A stretch of 64,000 nucleotides of DNA from contig DATNDR010000042.1 in the NCBI GenBank assembly GCA_035606945.1, positions 30,390 to 94,389 of the forward strand, given 5' to 3'. This DNA is from GCA-003244245 sp035606945. GTDB taxonomy: Bacteria; Actinomycetota; Actinomycetes; Mycobacteriales; Pseudonocardiaceae. The notes under the pieces were generated by a model. It made no database searches. It worked only from the letters and a program-made list of their open reading frames with translations, and was not told where the DNA came from. How positions within the stretch are numbered: position 1 is the first letter of the stretch; each line of letters starts with the position of its first letter. The translations under genes were made by a program, and so were the position numbers. Positions 9,191 through 17,635 of the stretch are shown here, one piece after another.

Positions 9191-9263
9191 CCAACCGCGT
9201 TCTGGATGCAGACTGCTGTTCAAGCGCACCCGAAAACAGCAGTCTGCATCCAGAACGCGTTGG
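9191..9263. repeat. inverted repeat, family A copy 1
   Basis: Arms of 30 nt (9191-9220) and 29 nt (9235-9263) are complementary apart from one extra base in the left arm. The loop is 14 nt. The core reads CTGGATGCAGACTGCTG on the left and its complement on the right. It lies between two divergent genes, so it is not an ordinary terminator here. Related copies occur at 9925-9990, 36827-36892 and 51857-51917. Confidence 0.9.
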
Positions 9264-9286
9264 CGGCCCTGCGTACGGTGGACGTC

Positions 9287-9913
9287 ATGGACAGCGGGTG
9301 CCTGACGGAGATCACTTCAGAGACACAGTTACGGGAGGTTCTGGGCGAGCCGCTCGCCTACGTCGCCAACAAGGACCGGCGGTGCCTACACGAGTACGAC
9401 AAGCAGTGGCTGGCCAGCTCACCGCTGTGTCTGGTGGCTACCTCGGCGGCGGACGGCAGCTGCGACGTCTCCCCGAAGGGTGACCCGCCGGGCTTCACCC
9501 TGGTGCTCGACGACACGACCATCGCCATCCCGGAGCGGCGAGGCAACCGCCGCGCCGACGGCTTCCGCAACATCCTGACCAACCCGCACGTAGGCCTGGT
9601 GTACCTCATTCCCGGGCGCGGCGACACCCTGCGGATCAACGGCCGCGCGCGGCTGGTGCGGGAAGCACCCTTCTTCGATCAGCTGACGGTCAAGGGACAC
9701 CGGCCGCTGCTGGCGCTGATCGTGGAGCTCGAGCAGGTCTTCTACCACTGCCCGAAGGCGTTCCTGCGCTCGAACCTCTGGCAGCCGGATACCTGGGACC
9801 CCACCGCGGTGCCGTCCAAGGCGCAGATCGCCCAACGCCTCGAACGCCCCGACGAAACCCTCGAACACCTCCAGCACTACTACGGCCCCGCCTACGCCAC
9901 CCGCCTGTACTGA
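9287..9913 (+). CDS. PPOX-family FMN-binding protein
   Basis: 208 aa split-barrel flavoprotein of the pyridoxamine 5'-phosphate-oxidase superfamily. The strand pattern SSPLCLVATSAADGSCDVSPKGDPPGF, then RRADGFRNILTNPHVGLVYLIPG and LRINGRARLV, matches the actinobacterial MSMEG_1061/DR2398-like subgroup. Members bind FMN or F420 and reduce or oxidise small molecules. The ATG at 9287 (MDSGCLTE) is preferred; the frame extends upstream only through the inverted repeat. It is first in a rightward group with the P450, from which it is separated by a second family A repeat. Confidence 0.8.
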   Translation: MDSGCLTEITSETQLREVLGEPLAYVANKDRRCLHEYDKQWLASSPLCLVATSAADGSCDVSPKGDPPGFTLVLDDTTIAIPERRGNRRADGFRNILTNPHVGLVYLIPGRGDTLRINGRARLVREAPFFDQLTVKGHRPLLALIVELEQVFYHCPKAFLRSNLWQPDTWDPTAVPSKAQIAQRLERPDETLEHLQHYYGPAYATRLY

Positions 9914-9924
9914 CCGGCCCGTCA

Positions 9925-9990
9925 CCGCAGTCTGGATGCAGAACGCGGTAAAAAGCGGCCCGGAAACCGCAGTCTGCATCCAGACTGCGG
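9925..9990. repeat. inverted repeat, family A copy 2
   Basis: Arms 9925-9949 and 9966-9990 pair at 23 of 25 positions with a 16-nt loop. The core is CCGCAGTCTGGATGCAGA. It follows the PPOX stop by 11 nt and ends 20 nt before the P450 start. The folded RNA could act as a rho-independent-like terminator or a processing site between the two genes. Confidence 0.88.
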
Positions 9991-10010
9991 GCTAGCCATC
10001 TGGAGTGATC

Positions 10011-11183
10011 ATGAGCGTTGCGCCGAGCCTGGACGACGGGGGCGGCACCTTGCTGTGCTGGCTGCGGGAGATGCGCGATGAGCAGCCGGTGTGGCGCGAT
10101 GGGTACGGCATCTGGCACGTGTTCCGCTACGCCGACGTGGCCCGCGCGATCTCCGACTGGCAGGTTTTCTCGTCCGAGGTGGGCCGGGTGTTGCCGATCG
10201 GGGAGAAACTCGCCCGAGGAAACCTGACCCGCACCGACCCACCACGCCATCACGCGCTGCGCCGGCTGGTCGGTGCGGCGTTCAGCCCGAAGGTCGTCAC
10301 CGGGCTCGTCCCGCGCCTCGCCGAGGTCACCCGCGAGCTGCTCGACGCCACCGGCGGCTCGGAAGAGTTCGATCTCGTCTCTGCGCTGGCCTACCCGCTG
10401 CCGGTGACGGTGATCGCCGAGCTGCTCGGGCTGCCGATCTCCGACCGGGAGCTGTTCCGGACCTGGGCCGACCGGCTGTTCGACCGGGACGTGGCCGACC
10501 CGAACGACCCAGAGCTGGCTCGCAAGATCGACGACGCCACCGCGGACATGCTCGCCTACCTCAGCGAGCACTGCGCTGATCGGCGGGCGAAACCCCGGCA
10601 GGACCTGATCAGCAGGTTGGCCGCGGTGGAGGCCGACGGTGAGCGCCTGTCCGACGAGGAGGTGGTGAACTTCTCCATCGTGCTGCTGATGGCCGGGCAC
10701 ATCACCACCACCGCCCTGCTGGGCAACACCGTGCTGTGCATGGATGAACACCCCGAGGTGTGGGCGCAGCTGCGCGCGGATCGATCCCTGGTGGAACCCG
10801 CGATTGAGGAGGTACTGCGATACCGTCCCTCATTCACCCAGGTTGGCCGGGTCACCTCGGTCGAGACCGAGTTGAGCGGCCAGATCATCCCGGCCGATGC
10901 GATCGTCACGCCGTGGCTGCTGTCCGCCAACCGGGACGAGCGCGAATTCACCGACCCGGACCGGTTCGACATTCACCGCACCGGCACACACCACCTGGCG
11001 TTCGGACACGGAATCCATTTCTGCATCGGCCACCTGCTGGCCCGGCTGGAGGGCAGGGTCGCGGTGGGCGTACTGCTGGACCGCTACGCCGAAATTCGCT
11101 TGGTCCCCGGGAAGCCGTTGGAGTTCTATAGCCGGGGAATCTTCGCCGCCCGCGAGGTCCCGGTATCCGTCCGGCCGGCCTGA
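10011..11183 (+). CDS. cytochrome P450
   Basis: 390 aa bacterial class I P450. The I-helix oxygen-binding motif is AGHITT (228-233), the ExxR is E267-V-L-R270, and the heme loop FGHGIHFCIG has ligand Cys338. The short soluble form needs separate ferredoxin and reductase; none is encoded beside it. The ATG at 10011 has GGAG 5 nt upstream; an in-frame GTG at 10005 is the alternative. The SNase-fold gene follows after 14 nt. Such P450s commonly tailor secondary metabolites or steroids; the substrate cannot be deduced. Confidence 0.92.
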   Translation: MSVAPSLDDGGGTLLCWLREMRDEQPVWRDGYGIWHVFRYADVARAISDWQVFSSEVGRVLPIGEKLARGNLTRTDPPRHHALRRLVGAAFSPKVVTGLVPRLAEVTRELLDATGGSEEFDLVSALAYPLPVTVIAELLGLPISDRELFRTWADRLFDRDVADPNDPELARKIDDATADMLAYLSEHCADRRAKPRQDLISRLAAVEADGERLSDEEVVNFSIVLLMAGHITTTALLGNTVLCMDEHPEVWAQLRADRSLVEPAIEEVLRYRPSFTQVGRVTSVETELSGQIIPADAIVTPWLLSANRDEREFTDPDRFDIHRTGTHHLAFGHGIHFCIGHLLARLEGRVAVGVLLDRYAEIRLVPGKPLEFYSRGIFAAREVPVSVRPA

Positions 11184-11197
11184 GAGGAGACTTCGTC

Positions 11198-12085
11198 GTG
11201 GCTGCGCCTTACTTTCTCTGCATCCATGGCGAGCTGGTTATCGCCGGTTACGAGCCGGACGGGGATTCGGTGCGTTTCATCGCCGATGACCGCACCCGCT
11301 ATGGCGAGCTGAAGCGAGCCGACCGGATCCGGCCCTCTCCACGCGACGGGAGCGTCCAGCTTCGCTTCGAGGGTGTCGACGCCCCTGAGCTGCACTATGG
11401 CACCGATGCGCAACCGCTCGGTGACACCGCACGAGATGCGCTGCTCGACTGGATCGGCTTCACCGCTATCGAGTACGACCAACCCCGAAAGATCCGGGTT
11501 CGCCGCGCCACGCCGACCTCGGTGCGCGCGGCGATCCTCGCCCAGCTGGTGGAAGTCAACGGTCGGCCAGTGGCTTATGTGCTCGTCGATACCGCCGGCA
11601 CGGCGCCGGCGGACGGCGCCTGGGTCAATGTCGACGAGACCCTGCTCGACCAGACCCTGAATGCGCGGCTGCTCTCGGAAGCGCAGGCCTACTACACCGG
11701 GTATACCTCGACGCCGGTAAGCCACCGCAGCTACCTGCGGGCAGTGGCTGCCGGCGCCCGCAGTGCCGGCGGTGGCGTGTGGGGACGGGATACCACGGCG
11801 GACTGGATACTGACGGATCAAGCCTCCATCGGCCCAGGCGGCCAGCTCATCCTGCCGAAGCTCTTCCGGCGGTGCACGGATTACCTCAAGGCGGTGAGCA
11901 AGGGATTCACCGGTAATCTCGGCGACTGGTTAATCGCCAGTTCAGCCACACCGACCCGGGACGAAAACGACCGGGTGCTGCTCCACGACACCACCGAGGT
12001 ACATCTGTCCGACCTCATCCAGCAACGCAACCAGCATCTCGCCTTCCAGGCGGATCTGCTCGATATCACCTTTGTGGAAAAGTAG
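11198..12085 (+). CDS. SNase-fold (thermonuclease-like) protein
   Basis: 295 aa. The segment DGDSVRFIADD, then VQLRFEGVDAPELHYG (about residues 53-68) and LNARLLSEAQAYY (about 154-166), follows the order of staphylococcal-nuclease-like OB folds (DGDTV, VRLxGIDAPE, LxxxGLAxY). No signal peptide is present, which is unusual because most bacterial SNases are exported. The C-terminal 110 residues match nothing I know. GTG start with GAGGAG before it. It is close behind the P450 and converges on the flavodoxin-fold gene, with only 9 nt between stops. Function unclear: nuclease activity is possible but unproven. Confidence 0.55.
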   Translation: MAAPYFLCIHGELVIAGYEPDGDSVRFIADDRTRYGELKRADRIRPSPRDGSVQLRFEGVDAPELHYGTDAQPLGDTARDALLDWIGFTAIEYDQPRKIRVRRATPTSVRAAILAQLVEVNGRPVAYVLVDTAGTAPADGAWVNVDETLLDQTLNARLLSEAQAYYTGYTSTPVSHRSYLRAVAAGARSAGGGVWGRDTTADWILTDQASIGPGGQLILPKLFRRCTDYLKAVSKGFTGNLGDWLIASSATPTRDENDRVLLHDTTEVHLSDLIQQRNQHLAFQADLLDITFVEK

Positions 12086-12094
12086 CGGCGGGCG

Positions 12095-12805
12095 TCACCG
12101 GTGTTCGGGGTTCTCGAAGTCGAAACGGCAACCGGCGTCCCATTCCGAGCGCTGGTTGCCATACACGGGGATGCCGCCGGCGTCTTTGAGTATCCGGGCC
12201 AGATGCATCAGGTTCCAGGTCATGAAGGTGGTGTTCCGGTTGGTGAAATCGTTTTCCGGACCGCCTGAGCCGGGGTCCAGGTAGGACGGTCCCGGTCCGG
12301 CTTCGCCGATCCAGCCCGCGTCGGCCTGCGGCGGGATGGTGTAGCCCAGGTGCTGCAAGCTGTAGAGCACGTTCATCGCGCAATGCTTGACCCCATCCTC
12401 GTTGCCGGTGATCAGGCAGCCGGCCACCCGGCCGTAGTAGATGTACTGGCCGGCGTCGTTGAGCAGGTGCGAGCAGGAGTACAGCCGCTCGATGACCTGC
12501 TTGGTGATGGAGCTGTTGTCGCCCAGCCAGATCGGCCCGGCGATGACCAGGATGTCCGCGGCGAGCACCTTGTCGAAGATCGCCGGCCACTCGTCGGTCG
12601 CCCAGCCGTGCTGGGTCATATCGGGCCACACCCCGGTGGCGATGTCGTGGTCGATCGCGCGCAAACCCTCGACCTGCACGCCGTGCTTTTCCATGACGTG
12701 CGTGCTCAGATCGACCAGGCCCTGGGTGTTGCTGATCTCGGGTGAGCGCTTCAGCGTGCAGTTGATGAACAGCGCCTTCAGGTCGTCATACCTCGGTTCG
12801 GTCAT
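12095..12805 (-). CDS. flavodoxin-fold NAD(P)H-dependent oxidoreductase
   Basis: 236 aa. The N-terminus KALFINCTLKRSPEISNTQGLVD is the phosphate-binding loop of NADPH-dependent FMN reductases, and ADILVIAGPIWLGDNSSITKQVIERL is the second FMN-binding stretch. It probably transfers electrons from NAD(P)H through FMN. The ATG at 12805 is chosen because AGGAG stands 6-7 nt upstream; the longer frame would run into the neighbouring gene. It starts 16 nt after the Rieske-TPP gene, so the two are likely one operon and could be redox partners. Confidence 0.8.
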   Translation of the reverse strand: MTEPRYDDLKALFINCTLKRSPEISNTQGLVDLSTHVMEKHGVQVEGLRAIDHDIATGVWPDMTQHGWATDEWPAIFDKVLAADILVIAGPIWLGDNSSITKQVIERLYSCSHLLNDAGQYIYYGRVAGCLITGNEDGVKHCAMNVLYSLQHLGYTIPPQADAGWIGEAGPGPSYLDPGSGGPENDFTNRNTTFMTWNLMHLARILKDAGGIPVYGNQRSEWDAGCRFDFENPEHR

Positions 12806-12821
12806 AGTGCGCTCCTGGCAG

Positions 12822-14753
12822 CTAGAGAAGTTCGGCGTCCTGTTCGACACACAGCAATGCGGGACCATCCGAGGCGAACAAGTCAGTCATCGCCTCGTCG
12901 AGTTGATCGCGGCTGGTCACCTGGATTCCGGTGGCACCGCACAGCCGCGCAAAGCCGGCCCAGTCCGGATTGTGTAGAGACGTGTGCCACACCGGGTAAT
13001 CCTCGGCGAGCTGCTCCTTGCTGATCTTGCCGAGGGCGTGGTTGTTCAGCAGCACGTGCTTGATGGGGATGCCGTATTTCACCGCGGTGGTGAGCTCGAT
13101 GGCGTACTGCCCGAAGCCGCCGTCTCCGGTGACGGCGACGATGGGCCGCTGCGGTGCGGCCGCCCATGCGCCCATCGCGGCCGGGTAGCCGAAGCCGATG
13201 GAGCCCAGGTAGCCGGACATCAGCACCGGCTGCCCCTTGGATTCCAGGTAGCGGCCCAGCGAGTACGCGTGATTGCCGACGTCGACCGCGACCACTGAGT
13301 CGGCGGGTAGGTGCTGCGACAGGGCGTGGAACACCGCGGCGGCACCGACGCCCCGGCCGCGGTCGTCGTTGGCGCGGCGGCCCTTCTCCGCTCGCCAGAT
13401 CGCCCACCGCTCGGCCAGGTCCGGCCGCTGGTCGGTGGCCTTCACCTCGTCCAGGCTGTCGATCAGCGCAGCCACGGTCAGCGCGGCGTCGCCGAGCACG
13501 TCGGCGGTGACGGCGTTGAAGCGCCCGATCGCGGCGTGGTCGTCGTCGATCTGCACGATCGGCTTGTACGGCGCGATCCCGGTGTGGTTGGAAAACGACG
13601 CCCCGATGGCGATGAGCAGGTCGGATTCGTTCATCAGCCAGCTCGCCACCGGGGTGCCGCTGCGCCCGAGGACCCCCGCGCCCAGCGGGTGGGTGTCGGG
13701 CACCAGTCCCTTGGCCTTGAACGTGGTGAGCACCGGTGAGTTGAGCCGCTCGGCGAGCCGGCGCACCTCGGGAGCGGCCCCGCGGGCACCATGTCCGACG
13801 ATGATCACCGGCCGCCCGGCGTCCCGGACCAGGGCCGCGGCGTGCGACAACGCGGCGTGGTCGGGCCGGATCCGCCGATCGGAGAACCGGCCTCCCGGCT
13901 GCGCCGCCGGCGCGTCTGACGGTTGCACCTGCACCTCGTCGGGCAGCACCAGATGCGCCACACCGCGCCCGTCCACCGCGTGCTTGACCGCCAGCGCGGC
14001 CAGCTCAGCGTGGTCGCTGCCGGACAGCACGGTGGTAGTCGACTCGCTGACGTCGCGGAACACCGCGGACAGGTCCACGTCCTGGAAGGCGCCACGACCG
14101 AGCACCTTCGACGGCACCTGCCCGGAGATCGCCACCACCGGGGACTGGTCGAGCTTGGCGTCGTACAGCCCGGTGAGCAGGTTCGTCGAGCCCGGGCCGG
14201 CGATCGCGAAACAGGCCGCCGGGCGCCCGGTCAGCTTCCCGTAGGCGCTGGCCGCGAACGCCGCCGCGCCCTCGTGCCGGATCCCGATGTAGGTCAGCTC
14301 GCCGCGTTGCTCGGCCCGGCGCAGCGCGTCCGCGAAGCCGAGGTTGGAGTGCCCGACCATGCCGAACACGTGAGTCACGCCGTGGGCGACCAACGTCTCC
14401 ACCATGACGTCGGCAACCGTGCGGACCTGCGCTTTGACTGGCGGTAGCTGGACATAGACGCCGTCGGCGCGCTCCTGCACCGGGTAGGAGGTCACGCCGT
14501 CGGAGAACCCCGCGGGTGGCCGGCCCGTCAACGGGTCGTAGTCGTAACCGTGCCAGGGGCAGCGCAGCAGCCCCTTCTCGATCGAACCCTCCCCCAGCGG
14601 CCCGCCCTGATGCGGGCAGCGGTTGTCCAGCGCGCCCAGCCGGGCTCCGCACCGGGACAACGCCACCGTGCGGCCGTCCACCACGACGCTGCGTACCCGC
14701 CTGTCGTCCGGAACATCAGCGGGGTCCACCTTGTGCCAGCCGTTCTCCGTCAC
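12822..14753 (-). CDS. Rieske ferredoxin domain fused to a ThDP-dependent enzyme
   Basis: 643 aa with two modules. Residues 1-105 form a Rieske [2Fe-2S] domain with ligands C46/H48 (CPHQGG) and C65/H68 (CPWHGYDYD). Residues about 110-640 form a complete thiamine-diphosphate enzyme of the acetolactate synthase/pyruvate oxidase type. Its cofactor-activating Glu is E161 in IRHEGAAAFAA, and the Mg/ThDP motif starts with GDGGFG near 543 and ends in LLNNHALGKI near 572. The fusion suggests an oxidative 2-oxoacid decarboxylase whose electrons leave via the iron-sulfur centre, with the downstream flavodoxin-fold protein as possible acceptor; this is inference. GTG start with GAGGTGG upstream. Confidence 0.85.
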   Translation of the reverse strand: MTENGWHKVDPADVPDDRRVRSVVVDGRTVALSRCGARLGALDNRCPHQGGPLGEGSIEKGLLRCPWHGYDYDPLTGRPPAGFSDGVTSYPVQERADGVYVQLPPVKAQVRTVADVMVETLVAHGVTHVFGMVGHSNLGFADALRRAEQRGELTYIGIRHEGAAAFAASAYGKLTGRPAACFAIAGPGSTNLLTGLYDAKLDQSPVVAISGQVPSKVLGRGAFQDVDLSAVFRDVSESTTTVLSGSDHAELAALAVKHAVDGRGVAHLVLPDEVQVQPSDAPAAQPGGRFSDRRIRPDHAALSHAAALVRDAGRPVIIVGHGARGAAPEVRRLAERLNSPVLTTFKAKGLVPDTHPLGAGVLGRSGTPVASWLMNESDLLIAIGASFSNHTGIAPYKPIVQIDDDHAAIGRFNAVTADVLGDAALTVAALIDSLDEVKATDQRPDLAERWAIWRAEKGRRANDDRGRGVGAAAVFHALSQHLPADSVVAVDVGNHAYSLGRYLESKGQPVLMSGYLGSIGFGYPAAMGAWAAAPQRPIVAVTGDGGFGQYAIELTTAVKYGIPIKHVLLNNHALGKISKEQLAEDYPVWHTSLHNPDWAGFARLCGATGIQVTSRDQLDEAMTDLFASDGPALLCVEQDAELL

Positions 14754-14802
14754 GCCACCTCAGTGCCCACGCATCCTCCCCGCGTTACACCGAAGTCCCC
14801 AT

Positions 14803-14866
14803 CCCGACATGGAGACATATCGGGCCGGCGAGCAGGCCGATAACCCCGATATGCCTCCATGTCGGG
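14803..14866. repeat. inverted repeat, family B copy 1
   Basis: Arms 14803-14824 and 14845-14866 (22 nt) pair with one mismatch around a 20-nt spacer. Core GACATGGAGACATATC. Each arm is itself bounded by CCCGA and TCGGG, so one arm alone can also fold. It lies between divergent genes (the Rieske-TPP gene starts at 14753, the kinase-like gene at 14878), where an operator or RNA-processing role is as likely as termination. Confidence 0.9.
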
Positions 14867-14877
14867 CATGCTGAGGC

Positions 14878-15777
14878 GTGGGGTGGACGGCCTTGGACGC
14901 GCGCCGGGTGGCGGCGACGATGTGTGGGCAGGCTGAGCTGCCGACGTGCGACCTGGAGCTGCTGCGCTTCGGGAGCAACGCCGTGTTCGGGGTCGACCAG
15001 GCGCACGTGCTGCGGGTTATGCGCCCGACCACGAGCGAAGCTGACGTGCGGCGGGAGATCGAGCTGGTCCGCGAGTTCGGCCGGCTCGGCGTTCCCACCG
15101 TGCGACTTGCCGACGACGTTGCGCAGCAGCCGCTCAGGGCGCTGGATTGCCTGGGAACGGTATGGGAACGGCTCACCGCACCTGACCGAGATAACGTTCA
15201 CCGCTCGCTGGGGCGGCTGGTGCGCATCTTTCACCAGCGCACTGCTGACCTGCGGGTGCCGCTGGAGCCGTGGCGCCAGCTCGCGTCATCCGATCGGCGA
15301 CTGGCGCAGCAGCGAGAGCACTACGCGCCTGAGGATGTCAGGATGCTCACCCAGTGGTCCGAGCGCCTTGCCAGCGAGTTGGACCAGGTGAAGCCGGCTT
15401 TACCAGCGGGCGTCATCCACGGCCAGGCCGAGGTGGGAAACATACTGCTGCGCGCCGGCCAGCCGGTGCTCATCGACTTCGAGCAGGTGTCCATCGGGCC
15501 CCGGGAGTGGGACCTGGTGCACACCGCCGTCGTGGTCAGTCGCTTCGGCCGGCCTGAACAGTGCTACCGCGACTTCGCTGAGGCCTACGGCTTCGACGTG
15601 CGCACCTGGGACGGCTACCAGACCTACCGCCGGCTGTGGGAGCTGTGCGCCACCACCTGGCTCATGCAACACGATCACCATGACCGCACGGTGGCTCAGG
15701 AAGTCGACGTACGGCTGCAAACCTGGCGCGAGGACAACCCCGACATCCGGTGGACCGGCGTACGCGAACGGCAATGA
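14878..15777 (+). CDS. aminoglycoside-phosphotransferase-fold protein with altered HGD motif
   Basis: 299 aa, APH/choline-kinase fold. The phosphate-transfer loop is VIHGQAEVGNILL (residues 179-191), followed by VLIDFEQ with the metal-binding D200. In active family members the loop reads HGDxxxGN and the Asp is the catalytic base; here position 183 is Gln. N188 and D200 are kept. It may have lost kinase activity, or be a variant subgroup. GTG start at 14878, just after the family B repeat and without a strong Shine-Dalgarno sequence. The LuxR gene follows on the same strand. Confidence 0.7.
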   Translation: MGWTALDARRVAATMCGQAELPTCDLELLRFGSNAVFGVDQAHVLRVMRPTTSEADVRREIELVREFGRLGVPTVRLADDVAQQPLRALDCLGTVWERLTAPDRDNVHRSLGRLVRIFHQRTADLRVPLEPWRQLASSDRRLAQQREHYAPEDVRMLTQWSERLASELDQVKPALPAGVIHGQAEVGNILLRAGQPVLIDFEQVSIGPREWDLVHTAVVVSRFGRPEQCYRDFAEAYGFDVRTWDGYQTYRRLWELCATTWLMQHDHHDRTVAQEVDVRLQTWREDNPDIRWTGVRERQ

Positions 15778-15874
15778 CTGCACCGGGGCGACATCATCGA
15801 CTGACGCCGACCCATCCACCGGAAAGCTAAACGGGGTTGCCGGTCTGCTCGGCGGCCCGGTACACCTGGCCTGC

Positions 15875-17512
15875 GTGGGACCCCTCGACGAGCTGGACCG
15901 CGGCCGCGCCTGTTACCGGCAGCGGGCCTGGCTGGATGCCCACACCGCGCTGTCACGTGCGGACCAGGCGGCCGGGTTGGCAGGCCCGGACCTCGAGCTG
16001 CTGGCGATGTCGGGCTTCCTCGTCGGCCGGGATCACGAAGCCGTCCGCGTGCTGGAACGGGCTCATCAGGTCCACCTGCAGACATCGGATCCGGTCGGTG
16101 CCGCCCGGTGCGCCATCTGGGCCGGCTTCGGCCTGCTCGACGGAGGCGAGCCGGCTCAGGCGATGGGATGGTTCGGCCGCGCGGGCCGGCTCCTCGACCG
16201 CGCCGGCCGGGACTGCGCCGAGCGTGGCTACCTGCTCATCCCCGACGTTCTCCAGCACCTTGACGACGACCCCGAGGCCGCCTACCAGACCGCGGGCGCT
16301 ATCGCGGAGATCGGTGATCGGTGTCACGACGCCGACCTGGTCGCCTTCGCGCTGCACGCGCAGGGCCGGGCCCGGATCCGGCAGGGGCGCGTTGCGCAGG
16401 GCGCGGCGCTGCTGGATGAGGCCATGGTCGCGGTGATCTCCGGCGAGCTGGCCTCCCCGTTGTTCACCGGGCTGATCTACTGCAGCGTGATCGACGCCTG
16501 CCGGCAGGTCTACGACCTCGACCGCGCCTGCGAATGGACCGCCGCGTTGACCCGCTGGTGCGATGCGCAACCCGATCTGGTCAACTTCACCGGCCAGTGC
16601 CGGGTGCACCGCGCCGAGATCATGCAGTTGCGCGGCGAATGGCGCGACTCGCTGGCCGAAGCCCGCCGCGCCGGTGAACGTTTCGCCCGCAAGGCCCATG
16701 AGGTGGCCGCCGCGACCGCCCACTACCAGCAGGCGGAGGTGCTGCGGCTACTGGGGGAGTTCGCTTCGGCCGAGCAGGCCTACCGCGCCGCCAACGCCTG
16801 GGGGTGGCAACCGCAGCCGGGTCTGGCCCTGTTGCGGCTGGCCCAGGGTCGGGTCGACGTGGCGGCCGCGGCGATCCAGCGGGTCCTGGACGAGACCACG
16901 GCACGGCTGGACCGGGCCCGGTTGCTGCCGGCGTACGTGGAGATTCTGCTGGCGGCCGGTGACGCCGCCCGGGCGCGCAGCGCCGGCCACGAGCTGGCGA
17001 AGATCGCTGACGACTACGGCACCAGGGTGCTGATCGCGTTGGCCGCGCAAGCCAGCGGCGCGGTGGAGCTGGCCGAGGGACCACCCGGCTCGGCGCTGCG
17101 CGCGCTGCGCCGAGCGTGCCAGCTGTGGCAGCTGGTGCAGGCCCCGTACGAGGTCGCCCGGGTGCAGGTGCTGATGGGATTGGCCTGCCGCGCGGTGGGT
17201 GACCAGGACGGCGCCGCGCTGGAGCTGGCGGCTGCCCGGGCCACCTTCACGCAGCTCGGGGCCGCCCCCGACCTGGCCCGGCTCGATGCGCTCACCCGCG
17301 GTCCCGCAGCCGGTGATCCAGCCGGGTTGACCCGGCGTGAGCTGGAGGTACTGCGGCTGGTGGCGGCCGGCAAGTCGAACCGGTCGATCGCGGCCGATCT
17401 GGTGCTCAGCGAGAAGACGGTGGCCCGCCACGTCAGCAACATCCTCGCCAAGCTGGGCGTGGCGTCCCGGTCGGCGGCCACCGCACATGCCTACGAACGC
17501 GGCCTGGTGTAA
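15875..17512 (+). CDS. TPR-containing LuxR-family transcriptional regulator
   Basis: About 545 aa. A long alpha-helical region with TPR-like repeats (for example GRACYRQRAWLDAHTALSRAD near the start) precedes a C-terminal GerE/LuxR helix-turn-helix: LTRRELEVLRLVAAG, then SEKTVARHVSNILAKLG. There is no NB-ARC or Walker motif. The frame is open further upstream through the kinase gene, but the GTG at 15875 places the family N-terminus well; its Shine-Dalgarno is weak, so the start is uncertain. The gene directly precedes the pseudo-hydrolase/FAD oxidase fusion and may control it. Confidence 0.78.
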   Translation: MGPLDELDRGRACYRQRAWLDAHTALSRADQAAGLAGPDLELLAMSGFLVGRDHEAVRVLERAHQVHLQTSDPVGAARCAIWAGFGLLDGGEPAQAMGWFGRAGRLLDRAGRDCAERGYLLIPDVLQHLDDDPEAAYQTAGAIAEIGDRCHDADLVAFALHAQGRARIRQGRVAQGAALLDEAMVAVISGELASPLFTGLIYCSVIDACRQVYDLDRACEWTAALTRWCDAQPDLVNFTGQCRVHRAEIMQLRGEWRDSLAEARRAGERFARKAHEVAAATAHYQQAEVLRLLGEFASAEQAYRAANAWGWQPQPGLALLRLAQGRVDVAAAAIQRVLDETTARLDRARLLPAYVEILLAAGDAARARSAGHELAKIADDYGTRVLIALAAQASGAVELAEGPPGSALRALRRACQLWQLVQAPYEVARVQVLMGLACRAVGDQDGAALELAAARATFTQLGAAPDLARLDALTRGPAAGDPAGLTRRELEVLRLVAAGKSNRSIAADLVLSEKTVARHVSNILAKLGVASRSAATAHAYERGLV

Positions 17513-17635
17513 GTCCGCCTACCCAGTTTTACCCACCTCGCCCCGCGCGAACTCACAGATTTCTCCCGACGCGGGCACGTCGACAGCCTCCGTAGCGTGC
17601 CGGTGACGGTTCCGCGCACCACAAGGGAGACGACG

